The position numbers and the translations under genes are program-made. 64,000 nucleotides of DNA from Macrostomum hystrix (taxonomy: Eukaryota > Platyhelminthes > Macrostomidae): assembly GCA_950097015.1 (NCBI GenBank), contig CATNEN010000005.1, positions 4,455,501 through 4,519,500 of the forward strand, written 5' to 3'. The stretch's first letter is position 1; each line of letters begins with the position of its first letter. Of the stretch, positions 21,401-36,400 are shown piece after piece. The notes below the pieces were generated by a model, which made no database searches, had not been told where the DNA came from, and worked only from the letters and a program-made list of their open reading frames with translations.

Positions 21401-24400
21401 GTGGCGTTGCTGTCGTCAGAAACAGCTGCCCGATTGTTCATGTGCTCGGCGTTGATCCGTGGCGGCTCTAGCGCCGGGTACAGGCGCAGCGTCCGGGTGT
21501 GCGGCTGACCGACTCCATTGTGCACCGACAAGCGATACTCGCCCATGTTGGACTCGGTCAGGTTCAGCAGCAGTAGGAAGAATTTGGCCTCCTTCTGCGA
21601 GGATGGGGGCAGGATGCGGTGTGTGCTGCCAGATCACATTCCCAGATCCCATTCCCAATCCCAGGTCAAATTCCCGATTCCAGATCCCATTCATCTTAGA
21701 TCCCAATGGCAATCTTAGATCCCATTCCCAATCCCAGATCACATTCCCGATCTTAGATCCCATTCCCAAATCCCGAATACCATTATCATTGCCACTCCCA
21801 GATCCCGTTCTAGGAATACGATCCCAATTCCTAATAATTTCCCACTTCCTAGTAAGATCCTGTGGCTGAGTTGCGGAGCGGTCTTACGCGTTTGCTTCTC
21901 GCACCGAGGTCCTGAGCTCGATTTCGCGGAGAGGCCACATTTTTTCCGGGCAAAGTCGCAGACAGGATCGAACCTCTGACTATCTTACTCCAATAAACTA
22001 AGCTAAATAAAGCCAACTTGCTACAAAAAATGCAATTCGAAGCATCATGTTTTGTTTCCAAGAAAGCTTTCAAAAGAGTCCCACTTTCTTATTAATGTAA
22101 CCGAAATTGAATTAAGTCTCAGTTCTCAGAATCATTCTTGACCCTCAGATTGGCAATATCTGATCCAATAATAATGCACACTTCACTCAGTTCCATGAGT
22201 ATAGCCGTTTTGAAATTTGAGCTGTTGGTCTAGTCGCGGATTTTGATGGCTGGGTCAATACAGTCTTCATTTCATTTTTTCAATGCTTGAATACTTCTAA
22301 ATCATACTAGCCTCAAATTACCATCTCTAGACTGCTTGAAGTGCCTATATTGGATTGGGAGAACCTGTTTCTGTATTCAGCAGTTTTTTTAACTTCCCCG
22401 ATTTCCTGCTCAATTGGTACTTCTCAGTCGATACTCTTGGCTAGGTTTCTTAAACTTATTTTGAAGCAAAATGACGCCTCTGAAAGTGATCGATGACGTC
22501 ACAAGCAATGCCTGCACTAAAAGTCCCTGCGCTCGATTCCGCGTCGATACATTTGGGGCGCAGCCGCGGAGAGAAGATTTGGGGGCTTGTCGTGCCATTT
22601 ACGCCAAACTCCAAGGCACAGTGAGAGTGTACACTACCTGACGATGAGAAAGTCAGGGCGTACGGATTTACACACCTGTGTGAGTCTGTGCCTGAGTATG
22701 GTATGTGTGTGTGTGCTCAGGAGTCAGCGGAATTGCCTCCTCGCTGTCTGCGGGTCTAGTGTCACCAAATGATGTGCCATTGCCCGCAGCCTTCCTGTAA
22801 TTATTAATATACTGAAACAACTTTTCGTGATGGACCTGTGCCTGTGTACTGGGGTTCAGTCCATGGACTGTCGTGGCCGCCCCACCCATCGAAATTGGTG
22901 ACACAGCTAATAACGTATCTATGTTACTCCCAAACTCTCGAAAACACTGCAGGATAACTCACAATGACGGTGCCATCGGTTCGGGTGCTGCTGCAGCCAA
23001 CAGTGAAGCCCTCTCTGTGCTCGTGACAGCCCAGCTGCAGGATTGCGCCATTGTCGAACGCCTCCGGACCGCCGCGAGTTCTACGCCGTCTGATCGGAAT
23101 GTCCCAGCGAGCACTGCTTCCCAGGCTGTTCAGGACGATCGGAGATCCCTCGACGATCGCTTCGATCTTTGCTGACCAGGTGCTTCTCTGACGATTTCTA
23201 ACAAAATAGGTACGATCGTCTAGGTGCGTCGACTCGCCAAGCACGTCGATGTGGGTGATGCGTAGTGGCATTCGGACAAACACTTCGAAACTGTGACTGC
23301 CGAGGCCCAGCTCATTGCTAGCCTCCAATGAGTATCGTCCGGCGTCTTCTGTCGACAGTCGTTCAAAGATCAACGAGCCGTCGGAGTAGCGAACCTTCTC
23401 GCTGCGTTTTCTACCGCCTACTCCGCTGGTCACAAGCGGCGAGCTTAGCTGATAGACTTGCACAGATTCAGGTGTGAGTGCTGGATTTGAGCGAATGATC
23501 ACCGAGCGAGCCTCTGTGCTGTCCTGCATCACGGTAACATCGCGACCAAGTCCGTAGATCACAGGCTGGTGCCTAACGTGCAGTGTGGTCATTGCCCTAG
23601 TGACAACACCTGGGAATTCCGGATTGTTGGCCAGACAGAACAGAATAGCCAAATTGTGCTTTGCAGTCAGTCGAAACCGTACGAGGCTCTGCCCGTCGAA
23701 GCCTTCGTGATCAATGCTGGGTCGGTGCTTGAGATCCATCTGGTCCGGTTTGAGCTCCTCTCGATCGGGATCTTGTACTTTGCATTGGGTCCCTTCGATG
23801 TGAAAGCAATAGGCTATTTGCCAGGTAAAAAGCATCTTCGGATTGGACCCATTTCCCTGGCATGTCGCTTGCAGCTGGTCGTTCTCATAGAAAGCTGCGT
23901 CGGCTGCCAGAGCATTGTAGCGCTTCATTGGGACACTCTTGAAGGTCAGCCGCGGCTTGTCGATTGGAGGAACTGGAAGCAGTTTGCAAGTCTTGTACAT
24001 TTATTCGAATGACAGCCGCAGCTATTGTGTCTGTGTACCACACTTGTTCAACTTTTTAGCCTAGGTAATTAAGGTACCCATTTTACTGCTTGGTGAAGTA
24101 GAGCCCATTATTGAATCAAATGTCTCACTATCTATATAATATATACACACAAGCCTGAAATAAAAATGTGGCCTCGCCGTGGATTCGAGCTTTGGAACTG
24201 GCTCAATCCAGCCAAAAAGCACACTATTTTCTTTCGTCGTCGTCTTCACTTACAGAACACGTCCAGTTTAATCTTGTCGCTTTCGTTGTACCTAGGTATT
24301 GTTGGCGTCTCAGCTCGGCAGCTAAATATAAACAAGTTTGATTGATTGATATTTTAGGATAGATTTGTCTGTTCAGATAAGATAATGGCGCATTGACCAA

Positions 24401-27400
24401 AGCTTACAATATAACTTTGTTATAATCGGCTCGAGTGACATTGATTTGAAGAACCGATCGAACACTGGATCCGATTTGAGTTCGATCAATGTGCGCCATG
24501 GGCTGTACTCGGATCTGTTCGTTATCTGTGGAAAATTTGTTATTTTTTGACACGTGAAAAATGATAGGCACAACTAGCTAAGTAACTATTTAGTCTCAAA
24601 GCAACAAGGTCCGTGCTCACCTAGGTACCAGGTGATAGAAGGCATGGGCGCTGCGCCATGACATAAACAGGTGAATTCCGAAATCTCGTTAGCCCTGATT
24701 CGCGTAGGTGCCGTTATGCGTAACTCTTTGGCTGGAACTGCATTTGCAAGGCGGTTTGAGAATCATTTCAGTCATTTCTGTCCGCATATGGCAACTCAAT
24801 CCATATCCAAGAGATAAAAGTCTCTTCTTTGTCTCCTCTCTCCCGCGTCCCATCTCTCCCGTGTCTGTTCTCTCTCGTGTCTGATCTCTCCCGTGTCTTA
24901 TCTCTTCCGTGTCTCACCTCTCCCTGCCTCACCTCTCCCGTGTCTCATCATTCCCCTGTATCGTTTCTCCCGTGGCTCATCTCTCCCACTGTCTCATCTC
25001 TCCCGTGTCTCATCTCTCCCGTGTCTCATCTCTTCTGTGTCTCATCTCTCCCGTGTCTTATCTCTCGCGTGTCTCATCTCTCCCGTGTCTCATCTCTCCC
25101 GTGTCTCATCTCTCCCGTGTCTCATCTCTCCCGTGTCTCATCTCTCCCGTGTCTCATCTCTCCCGTGTCTCATCTCTCCCGTGTCTGTTCTCTCCCGTGT
25201 CTCATCTCTCCCGTGTCTCAACTCTCCCGTGTCTCATCTCTCTCGTGTCTCATCTCTCCCGTGTCTCATCTCTCCCGTGTCTCATCACTCCCGTCTCTCA
25301 TCTCTCCAGTGTCTCATCTCTCCCGTGTCTGTTCTCTCCCGTGTCTCATCTCTCCCGTGTCTCAACTCTCCCGTGTCTCATCTCTCTCGTGTCTCATCTC
25401 TCTCGTGTCTCATCTCTCCCGTGTCTCATCTCTCCCGTGTCTTAAATCTCCCGCAATCTCATCTCTCCATAGCCATTGCGGCCCGCTGCGGTCTTTTGGA
25501 TTTCCTCTTTGGCCCGTGAGGTCTGATATCGCACAGTGAGCACTCACTGTGCTCATGCAGTCTCAAACTGCTCTGCAGCCTATCGCCGAAGCGATTCGCG
25601 ACGGCGCACCGAATGTCGCGATTTCGATTTCTATCGGCAGAGAACACGAAAGAATAATTGGACAGAATGTATTGCTCTAGAAGTTGGCCGGAATACTCTT
25701 TCGCTGGCATGGCCAAATTTCTAAACATTTCTTCGCCGTCCAGATACCAGATGACCGTCAAGTTGTCGTGATACGGCCCACTGCGGCACTGGAAATTCAC
25801 TTGTTCACCGTCGCGAATGTACACTTTATCCGTAACTAACTGGTTGTCGAGGTACATGAACAGTCGATCCGGCGTAACTGCGAATGATTTATAAATTTAA
25901 GGATTCACCAATTGAAACCTGATTGGCCGAGCGGAATTCACTAGTTTTTGTACTATTTTTAGAAACATCAACAGTAGACTTATGGGAATTCCCGGCATGC
26001 AACTAGAACAGAACATGGTTAACTATCAACATTAAAAAGACCAATTAGATCGCAGAATAAAAAATAGATGGACGGCAAGGTAGATCTAATTAGCAACTAA
26101 CAGGTGCAACTCACAGCTGACATTCACCATGACGACAGCACTGTCCGGCTTCTCCATGGCGATGTTGCTAGACTCGCAGGCGAACAATGCCAGATGGTCC
26201 TGCGAATCAACCGTCAGGCCGATGATGTTGACCAGCCTGGCGTCAATCAGCTGATGAGTTGCCGACACGATCGACCATTCGGTCTCTGTGCGTCGTTTTC
26301 GTTTCCATAGCAACTGGCCAGTCGGAATTCCCGGCAGGGCAGAGCAGGTGAGCTCGAGTCGCGAACCCGATCGGTAAGTGTACCTCAGCTGGCCGATTGA
26401 CGGGGCGCCGACTCGTTCTTGTTGGGAAATTGTTAAAATTAAATTAACAATGATTTTTTACTGTGATAAATTAATTTAAGTTCCAAATATAATTTTTAAA
26501 TGGTAGAAAACTAATAAAAATACAATCGACAACATTTTGTAAACAATGTTTCTCGTGTCACTATAGTAGCATCGTAGCAGTAGCATGTTTCAGCAGTACA
26601 TTAGCATATAATTAACTTATTTCACAAAATACTAATGCATTGTTTCTTCTTCCGTCAATCTAACAAGCCTTTAGAAACTACGAAGATATTTTACTTCATC
26701 GGTAAAAGCGATATAATTTTTTAACGATGCCATACCTGCCTCGAGTAAATCATGAAAACAATTTTTATTAGGACATTGTAGCCTTGTTGTTAGAGAGCGT
26801 CGGGCTCACGACTTGAAGGTCCGGGGTTCGATTCTCGACTCTACTGCAACAATTTGTGTCCTGTAGAAAGACACTTAACTCTGCACTGCTTCAGTTCACC
26901 CAGCTGTTAAATGGGTAACAGCATTAGCTAGGATGATTGAGGGTGGGTGTGGCGTCCCCCCAGTCCATGGACTGAACAGCCGTACGCAGCCTACAGATGC
27001 GCCGCGCAATAGCTGCGGCTGTGCTGACTCAAGTGTTTCAGGTGTAATCAATAAATCAATAATAGTTATTTTTTTATTATAATTTATAGTTTTTTATTAA
27101 TTTATTGATATGTCATGGGATATCAGATAGTTTGTGAAACCTTTCACGTTAATTTTAAGTAATTTTTTTCTTTCTTATGCTGATAACTGTTTATTAACAG
27201 AGAACAAAGAAATTTAATTCGACAAAAGTCCAACATATATCTGTTTAACCCTGCGAAAAAATCTAGATAGTTGAGAGTCTGTCGAGAAGGGATGGTTGGA
27301 AAATAGTTCTCACAATTATTTTCACGAAGCCGCCAACCTGTTCGCGGTCCTAATCATATCTGATCATCGATTTACATCACCGCATTGATTTGGACTTTGG

Positions 27401-30400
27401 CCATGCTTTTGGTGTGCGACGTAGGAAAATAAATGAGTAGAAAATGAATAGCGGAGGCGGCGTAGGGGTGGTTTGTCATCGGATCCAGCTCAGGTGAGTT
27501 ACGGATTGCCTAACATTTTTTGTACTTTTATAATGAAGAGAATTTTTATTTTCTACGACTACTAATGACAATATTCATCTAAAAAATCTCTGACAAACTC
27601 ACTCATGAACTCAAATCATGAACTAAGTCACGAACTCATCATGAACTCACTCACGAACTCACTCATGAACTCACTCATGAACTCACTCATGAACTCACTC
27701 ATGAACTCAAATCATGAACTAAGTCACGAACTCATCATGAACTCACTCACGAACTCACTCATGAACTCACTCATGAACTCACTCATGAACTCATCATGAA
27801 CTCATCATGAACTCATCATGAACTCATCATGAACTCATCATGAACTCATCATGAACTCATCATGAACTCATCATGAACTCATCATGAACTCATCATGAAC
27901 TCATCATGAACTCATCATGAACTCATCATGAACTCATCATGAACTCATCATGAACTCATCATGAACTCATCATGAACTCATCATGAACTCATCATGAACT
28001 CATCATGAACTCACTCATAAACTCACTCATGAACTCACTCATGAACTCATCATGAACTCAACTCTTAAACTCATAAGGAACTCACTCATGACCTCAAATC
28101 ATGAACTCACTCATGAACTCATCATGAACTCACTGAACATAAATCCTGCAAAACCTACTCAAACTGAGCTAGAAATTAAACAGAATTCTAGACTGTTTTC
28201 TCGCCTCTCGTTATTGTATCAAAATATGCTGGGGCACAATTTGTCAAGATTTGGCGCCTATGTAAACGAAAGGTCCGTCAAATCGAGTCAAAGACTCAGA
28301 TAGATCTTATAGATCTACAAAAATAACTACTAGTTTATCTTGTTCAACAAAATAAATGAAACCCACCAACTGCTCACTGTCTCACTGACTCACGCTCGTA
28401 TTTATAGTTGGATTTTATGCACATTGATTTTTTAATCTAGATCTATAGATTTTCTGATATGGATCTATAGACTTGGATGATATGATGATATTATCTATAG
28501 GTTTTAGTGCCTTATCTATAGACCTGGCATTAATTTAGACTAGACTTTGCACGGAATATCAACCGGTTAAGTCTCACCATAGACTAGCAGTGTGAGACTG
28601 TCAGATGGCTGTCTTATTCTTGTATCCGGGTCAGACCTGGCCATAACATCCAAGGCCTCGTTGTGGGCCCTACAGTCTAGTCGGCTGCCATTAACAACGT
28701 CGTGCTTCTCCGGTATGAGGGTCAGTCTAGAGACGTAACGCCGTATCTTCGACGACGTCTGCGACTCCCTGGTGATGTACGCGTTGCTAATAGGCAGTTC
28801 GTCCAGGTGCCAGCTGAGATGGACGCCAGGAAAGCCTTCGTTGCATTCGCACGCCACTTGAACCGGATGTGACAGATTGGTGATTGACAGCTGCCGGATT
28901 CCAGAATTAATGACCGGCTTCATTGGTGGAACTGCGAATTGAAAAAATTAGGATTGGCTTTTGTTCTAACACGTTATACAGAATATCAGGAATACTTGTT
29001 GTCATGTCTATCAGGATTGTGTCATGTCTAACAGGATAGTGTCATGTCTAACAGGATAGTGTCATGTCTAACAATATAGTGTCATGTCTAACAGGATAGT
29101 GTCATGTCTAACAGGATAGTGTCATGTCTAACAGGATAGTGTCATGTCTAACAGGATAGTGTCATGTCTAACAAGATAGTGTCATGTCTAACAGGATAGT
29201 GTCATGTGTAACAGGATAGTGTCATGTCTAACAAGATAGTGTCATGTCTAACAGGATAGTGTCATGTGTAACAGGATAGTGTCATGTCTAACAGGATAGT
29301 GTCATGTCTAACAGGATAGTGTCATGTCTAACAGGATAGTGTCATGTCTAACAGGATAGTGTCATGTCTAACAGGATTGTGTCATGTCTAACAGGATTGT
29401 GTCATGTCTAACAGGATAGTGTCATGTCTAACAAGATAGTGTCATGTCTAACAGGATAGTGTCATGTGTAACAGGATAGTGTCATGTCTAACAAAATAGT
29501 GTCATGTCTAACAAGATAGTGTCATGTCTAACAAGATAGTGTCATGTCTAACAAGATAGTGTCATGTCTAACAAGATAGTGTCATGTCTAACAGGATTGT
29601 GTCATGTCTAACAGGATAGTGTCATGTCTAACAGGATAGTGTCATGTCTAACAGGATAGTGTCATGTCTAACAGGATAGTGTCATGTCTAACAGGATAGT
29701 GTCATGTCTAACAGGATAGTGTCATGTGTAACAGCATAGTGTCATGTCTAACAAGATAGTGTCATGTCTAACAGGATAGTGTCATGTGTAACAGGATAGT
29801 GTCATGTCTAACAGGATAGTGTCATGTCTAACAGGATAGTGTCATGTCTAACAGGATTGTGTCATGTCTAACAGGATTGTGTCATGTCTAACAGGATAGT
29901 GTCATGTCTAACAGGATAGTTTCATGTCTAACAGGATAGTGTCATGTCTAACAGGATAGTGTCATGTCTAACAGGATAGTGTCATGTCTAACAGGATAGT
30001 GTCATGTCTAACAGGATATTGCTATGTCTGACAAGATAGTGTCATGTCTAACAGGATAGTGTCATGTCTAACAAGATAGTGTCATGTCTAACAGGATAGT
30101 GTCATGTCTAACTAGATAGTGTCATGTCTAACAGGATATTGCTATGCCTGACAGGATACACATATTTCTTACAGGACACACACTCATATCTAACAGGACA
30201 CACACTGATATCTAACAGGACACACACTGATATCTAACAGGACACACACTCATATCTAACAGGACACACTCATATCTAACAGAACCCATTAAAAGCAGGA
30301 CTAACCGGTTCATTTTAAACAATAGCCACATCGATTGGCCATATAGAAGCTTCTATTATCAACGGGCCCTGAATGAGAGTGCACTAAATGAGAAAATTCA

Positions 30401-33400
30401 AAACAAGAATAAATCAGAGAAACGAATGCTCAGTTCAGGCCGCCTGATAATGCAAGGATTTCTCGGCAAACAACTTGTTAAACAAGTCCCCCTGGTCCTC
30501 CAATCAAGCGCTGCTGTCCTTCTAATGACGCATGCGACTGAAGACGTCGGACAAATTCACTTGGAGTCTGCTAGCCAGACTGAGACCCAAATCCGAGTTT
30601 TTTTACCAAATTCTTCTCCAGCCTATAAGGATTTATTGATTTTTCATTTTGTGGGCCTACCGCCTGTTCGTTACTTCCTTAATTCGCGTTTCGCTTGTCC
30701 CCTTATTTGGTCTCATTATCTTCATCAGGGGTAGGGTGAGCAAGAGTTGAGTTTGAGTTGAGTCTAGTTGAGAACGCCGCCAAAGCTGGATGCATGGTTG
30801 TGCAATTTTTTGGTCAATTTTTTTCTGTAAAGAAAACTGCCCCTTAGGGAATTCGACTCTTGGACTAACTTGGTTCGATTTGCGAGCTGTTTTTTGCTTG
30901 TTCTTTTCTGCTTCTTTGATTTTGTCTTTTAGTTGGCCAGTTGTGAGAACTGAAATTTATTTCCTGATTTTTTTCATAAATAACCATTTTTAACCAATCG
31001 AAATCATGTCTAACAGGTAAGACAGGTGTAACAGGTGATACTCCTGTCTCTAGCGGGTGACACTCATGTCTCTAACGGGTGACACTCATGGCTCTAACGG
31101 GTGACACTCATGTCTCTAACGGGTGACACTCATGTCTCTAACGGGTGACACTCCTGTCTAACAGGTAACGCTCCTGTCTAACAGGTAACGCTCCTGTCTA
31201 ACAGGTGACACTCATGTCTAACAGGTGACACTTCTGTCTAACAGGGGTTAGTGACACTTCTGTCTAACAGGTGACACTTCTGTCTAACAGGTGACACTTC
31301 TGTCTAACAGGTGACACTTCTGTCTAACAGGGGTTAGTGACACTTCTGTCTAACAGGTGACACTTCTGTCTAACAGGTGACACTTCTGTCTAACAGGTGA
31401 CACTCCTGACTAACAGGTAACGCTCCTGTCTAACAGGTGACACTCCTGTCTAACAGGTGACACTCCTGTCTAACAGATGACACTCCTGTCTAACAGGTAA
31501 CGCTCCTGTCTAACAGGTGACACTCATGTCTAACAGGTGACACTTCTGTCTAACAGGGGTTAGTGACACTTCTGTCTAACAGGTGACACTTCTGTCTAAC
31601 AGGTGACACTCCTGACTAACAGGTAACGCTCCTGTCTAACAGGTGACACTCCTGTCTAACAGATGACACTCCTGTCTAACAGGGAACGCTCCTGTCTAAC
31701 AGGTGACACTTCTGTCTAACAAGCTATTCAACAATCCAAATTCTCCTTTATTTCATCTCTTGAAAGGAATATACGAAAAAAGAACTTTTCTTTTATTCAA
31801 ACAGAAATTTGTCCAGTGTAGCCTTTTTTGTTAAAGAGCACTTCTTTTGTTAAATTGACGAATCCAAGATTCTCACAAGCAGTAGCTTGAGTCTTATTAT
31901 TTTCTGCTTTTAGTCAAAGACGCATGCTTCATGAATTTCAAAGGCTATACCTGATGATGGACAGGTCTATAGAAGTTTGCCTGAAGGCCAAATGTAGTGA
32001 TACCTGGCCTAAATTTTGTGTTTCAAATAAAGCCTTCCTTTTATTAAAGAATTTTATCAAGGCATATGCACGTGTAATGCAGCCGACATCACAGCCGCAG
32101 CTAATACGCGGCGCATCTGAGGGCTGCGTACGGCTGTTCAGTCCATGGACTGGGGGGACGCCACACCCACCCTCAATAATCCTAGCTAATGCTGTTACCC
32201 ATTTAACAGCTGGGTAAACTAAAGCAAGCAAAGCTAATTGTCTTGCTAAAAATACAGAAATTGCTCCAGTAGAGTCAAGAATCGAACCCCCGACCTTCAA
32301 GTTGCGAGTCCAACTCTCTAACCACTAAGCCACAACCCATTTGGTTGATGATCCTTGTTAAAGCTTTGCTAATCGAACAAAAAACAAAGGCGTTAAAAAG
32401 CCTATCTGAGGAACATTATTACGCAACAAAATTCAGGTCAGGCAAAGGTGTGAACCAGACTGTGACCAATCTTTAAATTGCGTGACTGAATGCCCCTTAA
32501 AGCATATCCAAGAAGAAGTTTAGAAGACTGGGAACATTTTGGGTCAAGTGGGCTCCTGTTATAAACGATGTGAACAAATCAATCATTGATATTTTTCTCA
32601 GTTATCCACTAGCCAAGACTTGGCACCTCATCATTCTTGTTCACTGGCGTTAATTTTCTCGAGTCTTTCAATTCGCCAACTGCTCTGTTACGCAATCGGT
32701 TTGAGGAAATTTTCATTTTCTAAAAAAATGCTCCACTTGTTTATTTTCTCACTCTAGCTAGCCATTCACTTCTCAACAGAACACTGCTCAACAGAACACT
32801 GCTCAACAGAACACTGCTCAACAGAACACTGCTGAACCATAAGAATTTGTTGGATAAATTGAACTAAAGTAAAAAATAATTTTCGTAAACAAACAATATT
32901 TTGCTGCAAAATTACGAGTAAAACAAATTGAAAGAAGAAAAACGTCTAGGAACCGTTTCGTTGACTTAATCGATCGATCTAATTACTTTGCTTCGGGCAA
33001 AGGCGAGGCTGCAGCCTTGTGGTTGGAGCTTTAGAAAAAAAAACTAGGTCCGTGGTTCGACTCTTTGTCCAGGAGAAAAACGATTCTCGAGCGGGCAGAG
33101 AAGGCTTGGGGGCTTACGCCCTTGAGGGCCAACCTCCTAGGCCCAGTGAGAGTGCACACTGCCTGACGATGACGACGGACATATTATTAATATTATTAAA
33201 GCAATCAATTCTAGATTTTTGTGAGTTTTTTTCTCAGGTGGCGTCAAAATTCTGGGAAGAATCTGGGAGGCAGAAATTGAGAATGGTAGATTCGAGCAAT
33301 CGGCTCGTAATGCTAAGCGAGTGTGACGCAATAGTATTTGTCTTTGGGCGGGTCCACTAGAGACAGAGACTGTGGCAAGCGAGTGAGTCACACTCTGTGT

Positions 33401-36400
33401 CTGGAGCCTTCTTGGCAAATGACGGGCCTAACTATAGCCCATTAGTCAATGCTGATTTAGGAGGCCGGTTAGTTTAGAGGAAAAATGGGAGGTCCGTTTT
33501 GGCAGAAAGTCTGTCGCGTTATTTGACACCCCAGTGCCCCTTAGACCAGAGCGAATCAGATGGCAAAATGATGCGAAACCGATTTCAGGAACCCCCTAGT
33601 CTATTGCGCAATTGTCTAACTCGATGCCAACGAAGCAAGGAACTAAGCTGCGTGCACATGCAGTGCGTCTACGGGATAATGGGATAATGGAACTCGCGCT
33701 TCTCAGAAACGAACGGGTGAAAGAAAGGGTGAACGAACGAACCAAAGATTGAACGAACGATTAAATAAACGAACGATTGAACGAACGATTAAATAAACGA
33801 ACGATTGAACGAACGATTAAATAAACGAACGATTGAACGAACGATTAAATAAACGAACGATTGAACGAACGAACGAATGAACGAACGAACGAACGAACGA
33901 TTGAACGAACCAAAGATTAAACGAACGAATGAATGATTAAAAGAAACCAACAATTGAACGAACCAACGATTGAACGAACGACGAATGAACGAACAAACGA
34001 ATGAACGATTGAACGAACGAACGAATAAACGAACGAACGATTGAAAGAACCAACAATTGAACGAACGAACGAACGATTGAACGAACGAACGATTGAACGA
34101 GCCAACAATTGAACGAACCAATGATTGAACAAACGAATAAAATATTACTATAAATGACGAATTCCCAAACGAACGAACTAAATAACTTTATAAGTAAAAT
34201 AAAAATAAATTTAATGAAATACACAGACTTTGTCTCATCGGGGACATTCGTGGGTTGATATCCCATCATCAATTACTTTCCTATAGCATCATCCGTTTCT
34301 TGTCCACCTGATTTCCAAATCTTCCGGCTTGGCGCAGATTAGTTTCCAAGTGGTCAGTCCTCGACAGCACCCCAGGTGATCTCCGCGCCTACCATGAGAT
34401 GAGAACTGAGCACTGAGGGGGGTCATCGACCCATTTTCACCGCTCGCACTGACCCTTGGAGAGGCAATCATCGATAGGTTTCTTGGCTCACTTTTCTTCT
34501 GTTCTGTTTCGACACGGCAATGTAGAGAAGAAGGTCGAGCTAAAGCAGACTAGGCGAGGCCTTATATACATGCCATATCGTGTGCTCTTTGTGCAGCCGA
34601 CTTGAAAATTGTCACGTGACCCTTTGCCGCAGGGCTTAAAAGAGGCCACTGCACTAGAGACTCATTCGTTTCGATTGCATCTGGCCTCTCATTCTTTCTC
34701 AACTTATACTCTGTCTTTCTCCAGCCTCTAGTCTTCCCATCTCAATCGATTTCAACCATTTTTAATATACATATGTAGGAGATGAAGTCTTTAATGTCCC
34801 GGCGATATTAAAGAAAGCATTTGCTGCTAGCCATGCATTGGACATTTTGGCATGTATTTATGAGCATCATATAAGTAGCTCGTATTATAGATGCGAGTAC
34901 TTTGACCTACTTTGACATACCCTATTCAAACGAGGTTAATTATAATACTAAGTTCTAAGGTCAACTGTCAGGTGAAGTTAAGAGCTCCAGGCTCGTTCAT
35001 TTGAAACTTGTATCTATTGCTTTCGTGTTAGCAAAAAGAAAATAAACAGATTTTCGCTCATTTGGGTCCTAAAACTATTGATTTAACCTCAACTAGGCTG
35101 CAAACTTGGTTTTGAGTGAAACTACCATTAATTTGACCTTCCGATAACGACTATATCAAAAAGTCACAGAAGTTTAACACCTGTGTTATCTATAATTCAA
35201 AGCATCCCGGCTTTGAAGTCCCGGCTAGCCGAAGAACACCAGTTCTCTGACTAGCCAATAAACACCGCAGTTCTTTCACTAGCCAATAAACACCACTGTT
35301 CTTTCACTAGCCAATAAACACCACAGTTCTCTGACTAGCAAATAAACACACCTGTTCTCTGACTAGCCAATAAACACCACTGTTCTTTCACTAGCCAATA
35401 AACACACCTGTTCTCTGACTAGCAAATAAACACACCTGTTCTCTGACTAGCCAATAAACACACCTGTTCTCTGACTAGCAAATAAACACACCTGTTCTCT
35501 GACTAGCCAATAAACACACCTGTTCTCTGACTAGCAAATAAACACACCTGTTCTCTGACTAGCCAATAAACACACCTGTTCTCTGACTAGCTAATAAACA
35601 CACCTGTTCTCTGACTAGCCAATAAACACACCTGTTCTCTGACTAGCCAATAAACACACCTGTTCTCTGACTAGCCAATAAACACACCTGTTCGCTGACT
35701 AGCCAATAAACACACCTGTTCTCTGACTAGCCAATAAACACACCTGTTCTCTGACTAGCTAATAAACACACCTGTTCTCTGACTAGCCAATAAACACACC
35801 TGTTCTCTGACTAGCCAATAAACACACCTGTTCTCTGACTAGCAAATAAACACACCTGTTCTCTGACTAGCCAATAAACACACCTGTTCTCTGACTAGCC
35901 AATAAACACACCTGTTCTCTGACTAGCTAATAAACACACCTGTTCTCTGACTAGCCAATAAACACACCTGTTCTCTGACTAGCTAATAAACACACCTGTT
36001 CTCTGACTAGCTAATAAACACACCTGTTCTCTGACTAGCCAATAAACACACCTGTTCTCTGACTAGCCAATAAACACACCTGTTCTCTGACTAGCCAATA
36101 AACACACCTGTTCTCTGACTAGCCAATAAACACACCTGTTCTCTGACTAGCTAATAAACACACCTGTTCTCTGACTAGCCAATAAACACACCTGTTCTCT
36201 GACTAGCCAATAAACACACCTGTTCTCGGACTAGCCAATAAACACACCTGTTCTCTGACTAGCCAATAAACACACCTGTTCTCTGACTAGCCAATAAACA
36301 CACCTGTTCTCTGACTAGCCAATAAACACACCTGTTCTCTGACTAGCCAATAAACACCACAGTTCTCTGACTAGCTAATAAACACACCTGTTCTCTGACT

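Noticed and set aside
21856-21946. Functional tRNA gene
   Set aside because: A- and B-box-like motifs are present but the arms do not pair as a cloverleaf, and the sequence continues into a SINE-type body.
30426-30734. 102-codon frame in nephrin intron 2
   Set aside because: It has an ATG but no recognisable domain, and it lies antisense in an intron beside a possible retroelement motif.
34289-34471. 60-codon GC-richer frame on the - strand in nephrin intron 2
   Set aside because: No family match. The exons on either side already join in phase without it.
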